Below are positions 20,044-32,600 of a DNA stretch of 64,000 bases, piece by piece (positions within the stretch are counted from its first letter, which is position 1; each line of letters starts with the position of its first letter). The notes under the pieces were generated by a model. The model saw nothing but the letters and a program-made list of their open reading frames with translations. It was not told the DNA's origin and searched no databases. The DNA is taken from the NCBI GenBank assembly GCA_961205875.1, contig OY540810.1, positions 1,240,001 through 1,304,000 of the forward strand, given 5' to 3'. Source of the DNA: Sialis fuliginosa (Eukaryota; Arthropoda; Insecta; Megaloptera; Sialidae). The translations under genes and the position numbers were made by a program.

Positions 20044-21115
20044 TATAAGGAAACAACATTACAAAAACTAAAATCTGGCCATCCTAATGATAACGTATAA
20101 CGTATTTCAACAATAACTTTTTCTTGTTTGAATGTAACAGCTGAAGTAAAAAATCGTGCGAGGGCTTTTACCAACCTCATTTGACAAAAAAAATCCTATA
20201 CGGAACACACCCATTCAATTTCAGCCATCATGTCTGACTTATCTTCAGTCCAGCCATGTCAATGCATTATTTGTCCTTTATCTCTCCTTGTCTAAGATTT
20301 TATCCATAGATAAGAACACATTTAGATTTTTCATAAAATAATTGGAGCACTAAAACATAACCTAATTTCTTTTATAAAATGTGACTGATAAAATATTAAG
20401 ATTGTGTACAAAGTAAACTGTATGAAATACCTATAACAATACCAAATATGTATTTTTAGAGTGTGGAATGATTAAATTTTATACAAAGTATTTATGAATA
20501 CATATATTTTTTGTCTCTGTTGGCCGAGGGTGCTAGATTTTTTGTTTGTGTTTTTTTAGGTTAAAAATATACATTATAAATGTTCAAAATATTGAGATGT
20601 AATTAGTTCGATAGTTGGATAATGGAATTAAAATCTAATCGAACTGAAACTGTTTGTTTAAAGTTATTATTTTATTAAATCTGGTGTCAAGAAAATATGG
20701 TAGAATTTTGTTATCCACGTTCATTGTCAATATATCTTTCTTACCTATAAAAAAACTATATTTTAAATAAAATTAATGTTGACGATGAACATATTTCAAG
20801 TTGTTCCAACGGCCTCATTGGCCATTAGTCGTAAATTGATTTGTCGTAAATACGTATCTATTATATTATAATGTTGGGATTACTTGTAGGATACTTTTTA
20901 GATCATCACGAATATTTACTATGTCAAATTTCTGTGATAGCTTATAGGTACAGTAACGTAACGTAGGCTCTAGACACTATCGTATTATATTTACCTACCT
21001 GTTTAATTACAATATTTTAAGAAATTTGACAAGTTTATTGTTTTATTTGTATTAAAATAAAATTACAATGTTTTTGAATTGTTTTTTTTTTAATTATATC
21101 CTATAGTAATCATAT
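20043..21115. other. Intergenic, no gene seen
   Basis: It includes the right inverted flank (about 20255-20375) of the PRC1-like fragment. Otherwise it is AT-rich unique-looking sequence with no supported coding region, RNA gene or element boundary. Confidence 0.5.
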
Positions 21116-21119
21116 GGTT

Positions 21120-22190
21120 ATTAAGAATTAAATTCTCTACAATTTCTTCCAGTTACAGCGTCGAAAAGTTTTCGAAAAGTAATTTTTGCAAATTATCTCG
21201 TAAAGTACTGATTTTACATTAAAATGTTAAATGGCAATCTTGTAGAGAATTAAATTCTCTACAATTTCTTCCTTAGGCGTCGTTCTGTACGACCAAAAGT
21301 TTACGAGTTACAGCGCCGAAAAGTTTTTAAAAAGAAGTTTTTACAAATTATTTCCTAAAGAATTGATTTTACATTAAAATATTAAATGGCAATCTTGTAG
21401 AGAATTAAATTCTCTACAATTTTTTCCTTAGGTGTCGTTCTGTACGACCAATAGTTTACGAGTTACAGCGCCGAAAAGTTTTTAAAAAGTAGTTTTTGCA
21501 AATTATCTCGTAAAGTACTGATTTTACATTAAAATGTTAAATGACAATCTTGTAGAGAATTAAATTCTCTACTATTTCTTCCTTAGGCGTCGTTCTGTAC
21601 GACCAATAGTTAACGAGTTACAGCACCGAAAAGTTTTCAAAAAGTAGTTTTTACAAATTATCTCGTAAAATATTGATTTTACATTAAAATGTTAAATGAC
21701 AATCTTGTAGAGAATTAAATCCTCTACAATTTCTTCCTTAGGCGTCGTTCTGTACGACCAATAGTTTACGAGTTACAGCGCCGAAAAGTTTTCAAAAAGT
21801 AGTTTTTACAAATTATCTCGTAAAATATTGATTTTACATTAAAATGTTAAATGACAATCTTGTAGAGAATTAAATTCTCTACAATTTCTTCCTTAGGCGT
21901 CGTTCTGCACGACCAATAGTTTACGAGTTACAGCGCCGAAAAGTTTTCAAAAAGTAGTTTTTGCAAATTATCTCGTAAAGTATTGATTTTACATTAAAAT
22001 GTTAAATGACAATCTTACAGAGAATTAAATTCTCTACTATTTCTTCCTTAGGCGTCGTTCTGTACGACCAATAGTTTACGAGTTACATCGCCGAAAAGTT
22101 TTTAAAAAGTAGTTTTTGCAAATTATCTCGTAAAGTACTGACTTTATATTAAAATGTTAAATGACAATCTTGTAGAGAAGAATTAAACTC
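21120..22190. repeat. Tandem array of a 155-bp unit, about seven copies
   Basis: The phrase TGTAGAGAATTAAATTCTCT recurs at about 21241, 21396, 21551, 21706, 21861, 22016 and 22171 (the last two with small changes), a constant step of 155 bases. A shortened first unit starts near 21120. Each unit has the palindrome GTAGAGAATTAAATTCTCTAC, then a GGCGTCGTTCTGTACGACCA block, then AGTTACAGCGCCGAAAAG. Extra copies lie at 23370-23560. Confidence 0.93.
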
Positions 22191-22916
22191 TAAAATTTCT
22201 TCCACACAACAATGACGCCGTGTATATACAATAATTTTATAAATAAAAGGTAAGTAATTTTCAATAGTACCTAGTGAGTTCGCAAATATGCCTGAAATAC
22301 CTGTGTAGATAAACAAGTATATTATAAAATTAAATCGCACTATATTAGATACAATTTATATATTTTAAATTCATTCGCGTTTTAAATTTCATTTCATTTT
22401 TTTCAGAAGTCATTCCAACTAAGTCCAATTTTTTTTGTTGAATTCGAGTCCTTATCGTATGTATTGATTCCAAGTTTGCGCATAAAAAGTTGTACTTGAA
22501 TCGATAACAGTAAAAATAAACTGCCCTGGTCGGCACAAGACATCATTATACAGAAAAAATTACATAAGTTAACATTTACTGCTAGAAATTGAATATAATT
22601 AACTATATTACATTAATTGTTTTTGTTGATGTTCGAGATATATTTTAATTCTATTCTGTGGTTTTATTTCAAACGTTTTTATTACAAATCGTTATAATAG
22701 TTTTCCTGTTTAAAAAAATGTTGTTTTGTCAATGGTTTCTTATTTGTTTGATATTTCAACAGTTCAACACGTTTTATATATTTAATTGACAGTTGTAACA
22801 AAAAATGCTTTTAATATCATAGGTAACTAGATTATTCAGATATATTAATAAAATTAATTTTAAATAAAAACTAAAATTATTATTTTTTGGTCAATTTAAA
22901 AGATACAAAAAAAAGA
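22190..22916. other. Intergenic, no gene seen
   Basis: AT-rich sequence between the 155-bp array and the copy of the window-start repeat. No supported feature. Confidence 0.5.
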
Positions 22917-23345
22917 ATAGGGCATAAATTATAGATAATAATATTGTATATAACACATTTTTAGTTTAAAAAATAATTCGAAAAATTCCAAAAAATTAAA
23001 GAAAATCGATTATTTCCTTGGGGGGGGGGGGGGGGGGGTGAACACAACATAAATTATAGATAAGAGCATTTTCCTATAACTTTAATCTAAAACATTTTTT
23101 TCTATTGCGCACCGTTTCAAAAATAAATCGAAAAATTCAAAAATTGACATCAGGTTTTCAAAAATAGGAGGTGCACATCTAGAGTATACAAGAACCTTAA
23201 GTTTAAAATTTGATGTCTGTAAGTCTTACCGTTTTGGCTGTAGAGCGTTCACAGCAGACACACACACACACAGACGTCATTGAGATAATGGTCGGACGTG
23301 ATTCAGGGACACTCAAAACGTGTAATTCCGTTAAAATCTCGAGTT
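22917..23345. repeat. Second copy of the repeat at 1-350, lying between 155-bp units
   Basis: It matches the window-start repeat in order and orientation and has 155-bp-type sequence on both sides (up to 22190 and from 23370). It includes a G tract of about 20 bases near 23020. It may be part of the same composite element as the array. Confidence 0.65.
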
Positions 23346-23369
23346 AGAATTTTTTCATGATCACTATAC

Positions 23370-23560
23370 TTATATTGATTTTACATTAAAATGTTAAATG
23401 ACAATCTTGTAGAGAATTAAATTCTCTACAATTACTTCCATAGGCGTCGTTCTGTACGACCAATAGTTTACGAGTTACAGCGCCGAAAAGTTTTTAAAAA
23501 GTAGTTTTTGCAAATTATCTCGTTAAGTATTGATTTTACATTAAAATGTTAAATGTTTCA
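23370..23560. repeat. Detached copy of the 155-bp unit
   Basis: One full unit and part of another, in the same orientation as the array at 21120-22190, ending at AAAATGTTAAATG. Confidence 0.88.
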
Positions 23561-24849
23561 TGTATGTATAAAAAAGTAAAATTGTTGAAATTTTTAACCA
23601 GGGAATGAATTTAAAATTTCATTTTATAACATCAATAATACTTCCAAATTCGTAAAGGGTGTATTTTTCAGTACAAAAATTGATACACTCCTTGTATTTA
23701 ATAATTATATAATTATTATATATTTAATAATAATTGTATTAAATAATATGTATGTGCGATTTGATTTTATAATATACCTGTTTATCTACACAGGTTTTAC
23801 AGGCATATTTGCGAATTGATTCAATTGGCATCTATTTATCTACATAGATCTTCTTAATTAGTTTTATGTTACCTGTTTATCTACACAGATATACAGTTTA
23901 TATTATAATAATAATACTTACCTAATATATATAAATAATTAAATACATAGAAATTGCTGAAAATGGAATAAAAACAAAATAACAATGCCAAAACCGAAAA
24001 TACTAAATATTATTATTAATAATACTGATGATCACTTAACATTTTGTATCAGGAACTCATAAATGGCCAACTAGTCATGTTCTCCTAATCCTTTCGCGCA
24101 CTATTTTGGTCGCACCTCCACCATATGGAAGAGTCACGGACTAGAAAAATTTGTTTTACCGACATGTCGTTTATACAGAAACCTGTAATCGGTAATACAT
24201 GTATCTACTTATCATTTGATTAATAGATGGCGCCAAACGTCTAAACTGAATTATTGTTTTTAACCCTTCACTGCTTAATTTTTTACAAAAAAATGTATTT
24301 GATGTGTATATATAACTTTTTGATGTCGAAAAAACAGTGTTTATTATTTTACATGTTTACAATTTGATAAAAACAGTTTAATTACTCACCTGTCAAATAT
24401 AATTGGCAGAAAAAATGTCAACAAAAAAAACTAATTCGTTCATATAAATATCATTTATTCTGTATCAATACAATATATTACAAGTTCAATAATAACAATA
24501 TCATAAAAACAATTTCAAGATATATTATAATTATAACATTACACATCGTTATGTTTAGGCAGGTCGTGGAAACAAATGTTTCTTTGGCTTTGCAAAGTTT
24601 TTCCGTGTGATTTCTCTATTTCCCCTCCCAACAATATTATAAAATACAGTATAAACTTGAATCTTTTGTTTGGAAACGTAAAATTTGTTAATTTGTTTTT
24701 AAACTAACTTTAACCACATTAAAAATATTAAACGGTATCTGTTTCTGAGTTTAAGCCTTGTCTTTATCAATTAACTCAAATTGAGAATCCAATATAACAC
24801 AGGCCGACATCATTTTGTTGTAGAAATTTACCCAAATGTTAGGTTTTTG
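23561..24849. other. Intergenic, no gene seen
   Basis: AT-rich with low-complexity TAATTATTATAT sequence near 23700. CTGTTTATCTACACAG recurs near 23778 and 23873 and resembles the inverse near 22300. No coding signal. Confidence 0.45.
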
Positions 24850-25385
24850 AGATAACCTAACCTATAAGTGTAAAAAATGACGACTTTAGCAATGTTTAAG
24901 AATTTATTACAAAGTAGGTAATTTTTTTCTAACCTTTTTTTTCACGGTAAGGAATAGTACTATCTTTTCTCTTTAAAATGAATTTTTACTTTTTACTGTA
25001 CGATTATTTTTCGCCGAGATATGCTATTTTGAAAATGTGACATTTTTATTAATAATTTAAAACTTGGTGAAAAAAAATCATAAGAGTAAAAAGTAAAAAT
25101 ACATTTTAAATAGGAAAGATAGAATTATTTCTTACTGTCAACGAAAACTTTAGAAAAAAATTGCACCAAAATCGTCATTTTTAATATTTTTAGGTTAGGT
25201 TATCTTCAAACTAGTATAAATCGGTGAAAAAAAATCGTACAGTAGAAAATAAAAATTCATTTTAAAGAGAAAAGGTAGTACTATTTCTTACTGCAAACGA
25301 AAACTTGAGAAAAAAATTATCTACTTGGTAATAAATTCTTAAACATTGCACCAAATCATTTTTGACACTTTTAAATAACCTAACG
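24850..25385. repeat. Second cluster of the 190-bp family seen in the SORL1 intron
   Basis: It repeats AGGTTAGGTTATCTTCAAAC, AAAAAAATCGTACAGTA and TTTCTTACTG blocks in the same arrangement as 15525-16320, again with an inverted unit at one end. Confidence 0.75.
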
Positions 25386-26496
25386 TGATGAAGCAATTTG
25401 GGTAACAGATTCAGTCCAACATGCTGAAAACAACAAACAACAGAACGTCGGCCAGTGTAATCTATCAAGCTTATACTGTATTATATTTTAAAAACGTTAA
25501 TAAAAGTATTTCATTAATAATTAAGACATTTCTTAAAACTGAAACTTAAAAAAAATAATCAATTGCACATTATTTAGTTTATTTGTTGTTGTTTTAAATG
25601 GCAGTACACGATCTCATTAAAATTAATAAAGAAAATAAATTTACAGGCATATAAAAAAAAAAGGTATCGTTATTTAATATTCTTCTTCTTCTCAAATTGT
25701 GATATTTTATTATACAACGTACTTGCGATTGTTCATTAAAATTATGCATATATTCATTTATATTATTTCTATTTTGTTATTTAAAGGATTAATATCTTTT
25801 TAATTAAGTATTATAACGTCTACAGGAAAAAGGACCATAACCTCATTTTTAATATTTTTTTGGTTCTAAAACCTTTTTCAATCTATTTAATCGCTAAAAT
25901 TGTAAAAAGGTAAGTACAAGCCGCATATAATATAAAAAAATTGCCTGGTGAGAAAATTTAACGCATTATACAGGAAACTGTAATTGTTAAATTTTTTAAT
26001 ACGTCTATGGATATCATATTATTGTTCCGTTAACGAGCCTAAAGACAACATACATCTTTCGTGATATTTAATTTACAGAATATTTTTCTTTAAACTAACA
26101 TATTTACAAAAAACGTTGAAATAGATCTAGATAGAATAAAATTACAAATCTATTTCTTCGAACGTGAAATTATATTAAATAAATATTAACTAACGGCCCT
26201 TTTTCCGTTGACAACTATTTTAATACAAGCATTATAATTATCTTTATACGAAACCACTTTCTGTATCAAAACGTATTATTAAATGTCACATAGAACTTTA
26301 TATCGACATTAACCGTAGTTCTCATCAGACGGAACAATCGCAAGCACGCCGTACCACGTATTATTTAAAAAGAAACGTTTTCCATCGATTCATTTGATGA
26401 GATCGATTGTATTACTAACAATAATAATTATAATAATAAGCATAGCAAAATAACTACTGTCGTAAAAACAGAGAAGGTCTGTACAATTCACATCGG
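25386..26496. other. Downstream of PPP4R1; probable 3' UTR, no other gene
   Basis: AT-rich sequence 3' of the PPP4R1 stop on the - strand. The 3' UTR must lie here, but I could not choose a polyadenylation signal with confidence. Confidence 0.45.
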
Positions 26497-26633
26497 CTAG
26501 CTGACGACGGGGAACAAGCCGTGTCTGAATAGCGCCGCCTGTCTCACGTCCCTGTCCTTGTCCGCCTGCAGTCTCCGTATCACCATGAACAACTGTTCGT
26601 GGCTCTTGTTATGTGCCGGATCATTAAAGTACT
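26497..26633 (-). CDS. PPP4R1: PPP4R1 last exon
   Basis: The acceptor is TTTGACAG on the - strand. It encodes EYFNDPAHNKSHEQLFMVI through DRDVRQAALF and ends with TAG at 26497-26499. Phase is 1 in. The C-terminal tail after the last HEAT helix is short. Confidence 0.9.
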
Positions 26634-29600
26634 CTGTCAAACGAAACAATAGATAATAACGTTCATCTTTCTCCGATACATCTTGAAAACGTGCCGCTAG
26701 AAGATTCACTTAAAAAATTCAGACTTACCGTGGTTCATAACGTCGTTAATGATGGCCCTGGCCAGGCCGAGGCGCACGTTGGCGACGGGGTCCCAGCACA
26801 GGTCGAGCAGGTGCGGCATCAGCTCGCGCGAGATCCTCTCCGGGGAGAGCGCCCGGTGCGACACGAGCCTGGCGCACGCGGTGACGAACGCCTGCCGCCG
26901 CGTCCACTTCTTCGAGTGCGCGAACTGCTGCGCCAGGTCGGCCAGGAAACGCGACGTGTCGCTCGTGTCCGGCTGGATGTGTTGGATGATGCCCACTACC
27001 TGGAATATCCGACAATTATTACATATACTGTTCATAAAACATGTAACGTTTGTTTGGTTGCAACTGACAATTTAAATAATTAAGGGGAACATACATAGAG
27101 ATAATATAACACAGAGAAAGTGGGAGCGTTCACGTCTGACCAAAAAACGGAAAAATGACACTGTTTTTTGAAAATAAAATTCCCTGACTCCCTGGCCACT
27201 GATTCAAAATTTCCTGACTTTTCAAAAAGTGGACACCCTGAATGAGCTTTGATTGGTTGATTCATGGAATTTCTGGTGGAATGTACCAGAAATTCAAATA
27301 ATGTCATTTTTTAAGCGTGTAAGAAAGTGAGAAAAAAGTAACTAGAAAGAGATAGAAATTAACGATCAGGCTAACCAAAGAACTTTTATGTTCACTTTAT
27401 CTGCCAGAACACTCTTTCTAGTTACTTCTTTCTCACTTCCTTACACGCTTAAAAAATTATATTCTTTTAATTTCTGGTACATTCCACCAGAAATTCCATA
27501 AATCAACCAATCAATCAGTCGTAACAATACGTAGGGGACGGAGGTCCAAAAATTCTAGAAAAAAACGATATGTTGTCTAGGTACAAATAGTTAAAATATT
27601 AATATCTCAAATGTAACTAAACTGTGTATTGTACAGTTATTTGCTATAGGAACTGCAAACATAGCGAGTTTAGTCGTAGATTACTTTCCACAGTAATAAA
27701 CGCCACGGCCGGTATCGAAACAAACGCAGCGTGGAGCTGGGACTGTGGCGCGAACATTAACAGCAAATTTAATAGAAAAAACTCACAAGCATGATGGCGT
27801 TGTTTCTGACCGCAGCTATCTTATCATCAAGCAGCTGCAAGGCGATCGGGGAGATGTAATAACTGACGTCTTTGGGTGACCATAATGTTACAGACTCCTC
27901 TAACTGTTCGGCCAGCACTGCGCGGAACCTCCAGTTCAGCTCGGCATCATTCACTAAGAACTCGTTCAGCCGCGGTAAGTACTGGTCCCTCTTCTGTGTA
28001 TTTATTAACTGAAACGTTACGAAAAATAAATAATAATAACGGTAAGAAAAAAAACAAAAAAACGCTTACCCTAAAAAATTTTGCCATGTATTTTAAAATT
28101 CCAATCCGCACTTCGTCTAAATCTTTAATAAAATCATCAAATATTGGTGTTAAGTGTTCAGTCGCTAATTGTTCACCGAGAATGGCCGCTATCTTGTGCA
28201 ACGATACCGCAACAGTTCGGCGAACCTGTAACAAATGTAAACAGTGCTTACTAGACGGCTCTAATAGGAATTTTCTGGAATTTATCACATTTTCTTTGTC
28301 GGTATAAAACAAATTTATAAATTTGCAGTTTATTTTTTTTTTAAACCCATTGTTGCCTATTTTTTGATTGTTAAAGTACAATTTGAAGAATTAGGTTAGA
28401 AAATTTGAATACAAATGTAAATAATGCTTACTAGACGGCTCTAATAGGAATTTTCTGGAATTTATCACAAACAAATGAGAATTCTTTATAAATTTGCAGT
28501 TTAATTTTTTAAATCCATTGTTACCTATTTTTTGATTGTTTACAATTCAAAGAATTAGGTTAGAAAATGTTGTAACAAACATAAATAATGCTTACTAAAT
28601 AGTTTTAATAGGAATGTTCCAGAGTTTTTCACTTTTTCTTTGTATCGGTTTAAAACAAGTGAGAATTCTTTAAAAAGCAGTTTATTTTTTTTTTTTTAAT
28701 CCATTGATGTCTATGTTTCTTTTGATTGTTAACAATTTGAAGAATTAGGTTAGAAAAATTTGTAAGAAACGTAAATAATGCTTACTAGATGGCTCTAATA
28801 GGAATTTTCTAGAATTTATTACTTTTTCTTTGTGTCGGTTTAAAACAAGTGAGAATTTTTTTACAAATTTGTTTATTTTTTTTTAAATCCATTGTTACAA
28901 TTCAAAAAATAAGGTTAAAAAATGTTGTAATAAACATAAATAATGCTTACTAAATAGCTTTCATTGGAATGTTCCAGAGTTTTTCACTTTTTCTTTGTAT
29001 CAGTTTAAAACAAGTGAGAATTCTTTAAAAGGCAGTTTATTTATTTTTTAAAATCCATTGCTGGCTATGTTTCTTTTGATTGTTAACAATTTGAAGAATT
29101 AGGTTAGAAAAATGTGTAAGAAACATAAATAATGTTTAATAGACAGCTCTAATAAGAATGTTGACTTTTTAATTGTATTGGTTTAAAACAAGATAATTCT
29201 TTATAAATTTGCAGTTTATTTTTTTAAAATCCATTGTTGTCTACATTTCAATTGTTTACAATTCAAAGAATTAGGTTAGGAAAATTTTCAAAGAAATATT
29301 TGAAGAACATATTATATCTTGTATGTATTCAAGGTAGTTTAAAGTAAATAATTTATGCAAAGTAAGTTTAAATAACAATAAATATCCTAACCTTCCACTG
29401 GAAGTTGCCGGCCAGATTGCAGTATGTATCTCGCAGCATTTCCCAGTTGTCTCTGCCGAGTGTGAGGGCTACGGCGGGGAAGCTGAAGGCACAATGGTAA
29501 CAGAGATCCGCTTCAATGCTGTCCGACAGGACAGAGCTAGTCATCGAAACGTAATGGTCCAGCAGACATTGGGGCACTATGTGTTGTATGGGTATCTCGC

Positions 29601-32600
29601 GTTTCGTGCTCATGCTCTTTCTTTTAGGTTCTGAAAATTAAATATACATGGTCAGGTTATACAAAAAATAAAACGCTGGTTAGGTTATGTAACAAATTTA
29701 TAAGTGTTTTTTGAAAATAAAACTCCCTGACCACTAGAGTCTTGGGACAAGAAGTGATCGAGGGGCTCCCAGAATGTGCAAAAAAATTTGAAGACTTTTT
29801 TGCTCGTCAACTTAAATTTTTTTTCTTCTTCACTGACTTTCCAGAATTTATAATAAATTCTCTGACTCCAAAATTTTTTTTTATAAATTCCCTGACTGTT
29901 TCTTTTCGACATTTTCTAATATAAAAAATAATTTTGACTTATAAAATTATTTAAAAAAAAAGTATTCCCATGTCCTCTAAAATAAAAATCGTCACAAAAG
30001 GGTTAAAGTTAATGTAATTATGGTATAAAATTGTTATAGATTTAAAAATTGAGACTTTATTAATTAAATGTATAAGTAATCTAATTTTAGCTTCAAAATG
30101 CCTTTTTTAGATTTGATCGACAATTTCTTTACACAAATTTATTCGGATATCTAAAAAAATAAAAATATCAACTCACCGTTAACATTCTGTATATCGAACT
30201 GGTCGTACACGTTAAACGCGTTGGTAATATTTTTGTTTATACTATTATAAACAAACACCGGTTCGTCTAATTGATTCTGATCACAGCCGTTTGAGTTTTG
30301 TGTGTCGGCACGTACTATATCGTCGTCCAGCGGCATGTCCGGACTGATATACCAATACTGGTACGTATTGTATTTATCTAGGCACTCGTCTCCTTCCCTC
30401 GCACTACTACTACAACCTACTATATCACTAACAACGTTATCTCTATCACAATTCTCTTCCGCAGTCTTCTCATCGACGAACATCAAGTCTAACGACTTCA
30501 TTATCGAAGACAGCGACATGTTATCTGTCTTTTCCGTACACCCCATATCCATTTCCGATTTCGTAGAGTTCACCGCGGGGTTTTGATCGGTTTCTTCTTC
30601 TTTCTTGTCTAAATTGTTTATATCTTGTTGTTCTTCGCTATTGTTGTGGTGGTAGTTTACAGTCGAGTTGTTTCCGGAACTGCTTTTTCTGTTGTACATG
30701 TCGAAGTATATTTGATCGTCGTTTTCGTCGTCGTCGTCATCTACTAGGTTGTCCTTCGATCTACTTTTAAGGTCGTCTATTTTCTCACATTGTCTTTTTT
30801 TAAATTCGTATAGTTTTTGATATGACGTTGGTTCCCGAATGTCGTGAGTTAAGGCAGGTGAATTTATTCTGGAATAAGAGAAATAATTATTAATTTCATG
30901 AATACAATATTGTACACCCCAAGCAAGCAAAATCTCATCTTTTTTACGTATGTATAAAATTATCATTATACATATATAAAATTTCTTTAGTAATCCATTT
31001 AAAAGTTTACATTTTCTGAAAGAGAACGTTACAGTCTTCGTATTTACTTAATTTAATATCGATTGGTTTTAATTTTCTGTTATAAAAATATAAACAAAGT
31101 TCAATTTGTCATAAAATTGAAATTTTTAAGTGATAGCAACACACTACAGGTCGCAAATCATAATAAACTAACATAAATCCTTTTGAATTCGCTTCATCTA
31201 TTATCAGAATAGAATCCTATTAAAATTCAGCCAAATCGGATAACTAGATGTAAGAAAATTTTCAGTTTACTTAAAAGTACCATATTTTGCCCACAGGTCA
31301 ATTTTTATTTTTAAATGTGTTTTTTAGCCGTTTTTTTTCCACAATACAAAGTAGCCTATGCCCTTCTTCAGGATGCAAGCTATCTCTTTGCCAAATTTCA
31401 TCAAGATCGGTTCAGCAGTTTAGCTTAACACACTTGAATGAGCATAATAGATAAAATAGCAAAACTATGCAATGAAAATGTTTCCTGGCTAGGTATATAT
31501 ATAATATGAATTTATGTACTGTAAAAACAAAAACAAAAATTGTACTTGAATTTGAATGATAAATATGAAAAAAGCAGTGAACTATGAATATTTATTGTAA
31601 CGCTATCTATTATATGTAAATAATTGTAAAACAAATTATTGGGGCTCACTCTGTTGATAATAAATAAATATTATGTGTATATCAGGTACTCACTTAAACT
31701 CATATCCGTCCGAATCCACCAGCACGAGCATTCTGTTATTGTCGTAGGCGAGTTGCGTGATCTTAGGCTCGGCAAACGTCGAAATGAACGGCCCGAGCAC
31801 CTGGAACGCGGACGTGCGTACCCAGCGCGACTCGTCGTCCAGCAGCGGCAGAAACGCGTCCGCCAGCTGCGTGCGACGCTGCTCCTGCGAACAGACGCAC
31901 GACACCGACATTACCGTCTCGGCGCACGCCTTGCGCACGTACCATATGTCGTCCGAGCATAACTCGAGGAAGCGAGGCAACTGAAAGAAACAACGCGCTT
32001 GTTAAAACGGAATTCAAAAATAGAAAAATAAGTCAACACTTACCAGAATGTATTCGAAAGCTTCGGGACCGACAGCGCAGAACTCTGCTATACTAGAAGC
32101 GCACATTTTTCTTATCGAAAGAGTGGACGAACGGCACAATTCAGAGAACCGTTGGAGAAACAATCTCTCTGTGGCTTCCTGTCCAAGTAACGATACCATT
32201 TTTGACATAAGCTGAAACAACCATCAACAAAAAAACATCGTTTAGATAAAATCAAAAACATTAATTCACATAACCTAAAAATGTCACTGCGGACGTTATT
32301 ATATTGGCGAAATGATGCATCTTTACGCTCATCAAAGCTGGCTGTGATATGAATCATGACAACATTTCACAACCAGTTGAAGAGAGTAACAACGCAAACT
32401 AACACACCTGAAAATGATAAATATATTACAGGTGGATTAAAAAAAAAAATGGGTGTGCCTATGTCGGGATGCACAGTCGAGGGATTGACGTGAATACGTC
32501 GAACTGGGGTTAAATAAAACTCACTAATTTCTTATGATTTGTATGAACATAAAAATATTACACACAAAATTAATTTTTTTTTATAATATGAAGTTTTTCA

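Noticed and set aside
20043-20180. N-terminal PRC1 exon upstream of the T tract
   Set aside because: The translated - strand sequence there has no PRC1 similarity, and the A run (sense) cannot serve as a pyrimidine tract for a splice acceptor.
26691-27083. 130-codon + strand frame
   Set aside because: Antisense shadow of the GC-rich PPP4R1 exon at 26729-26999.
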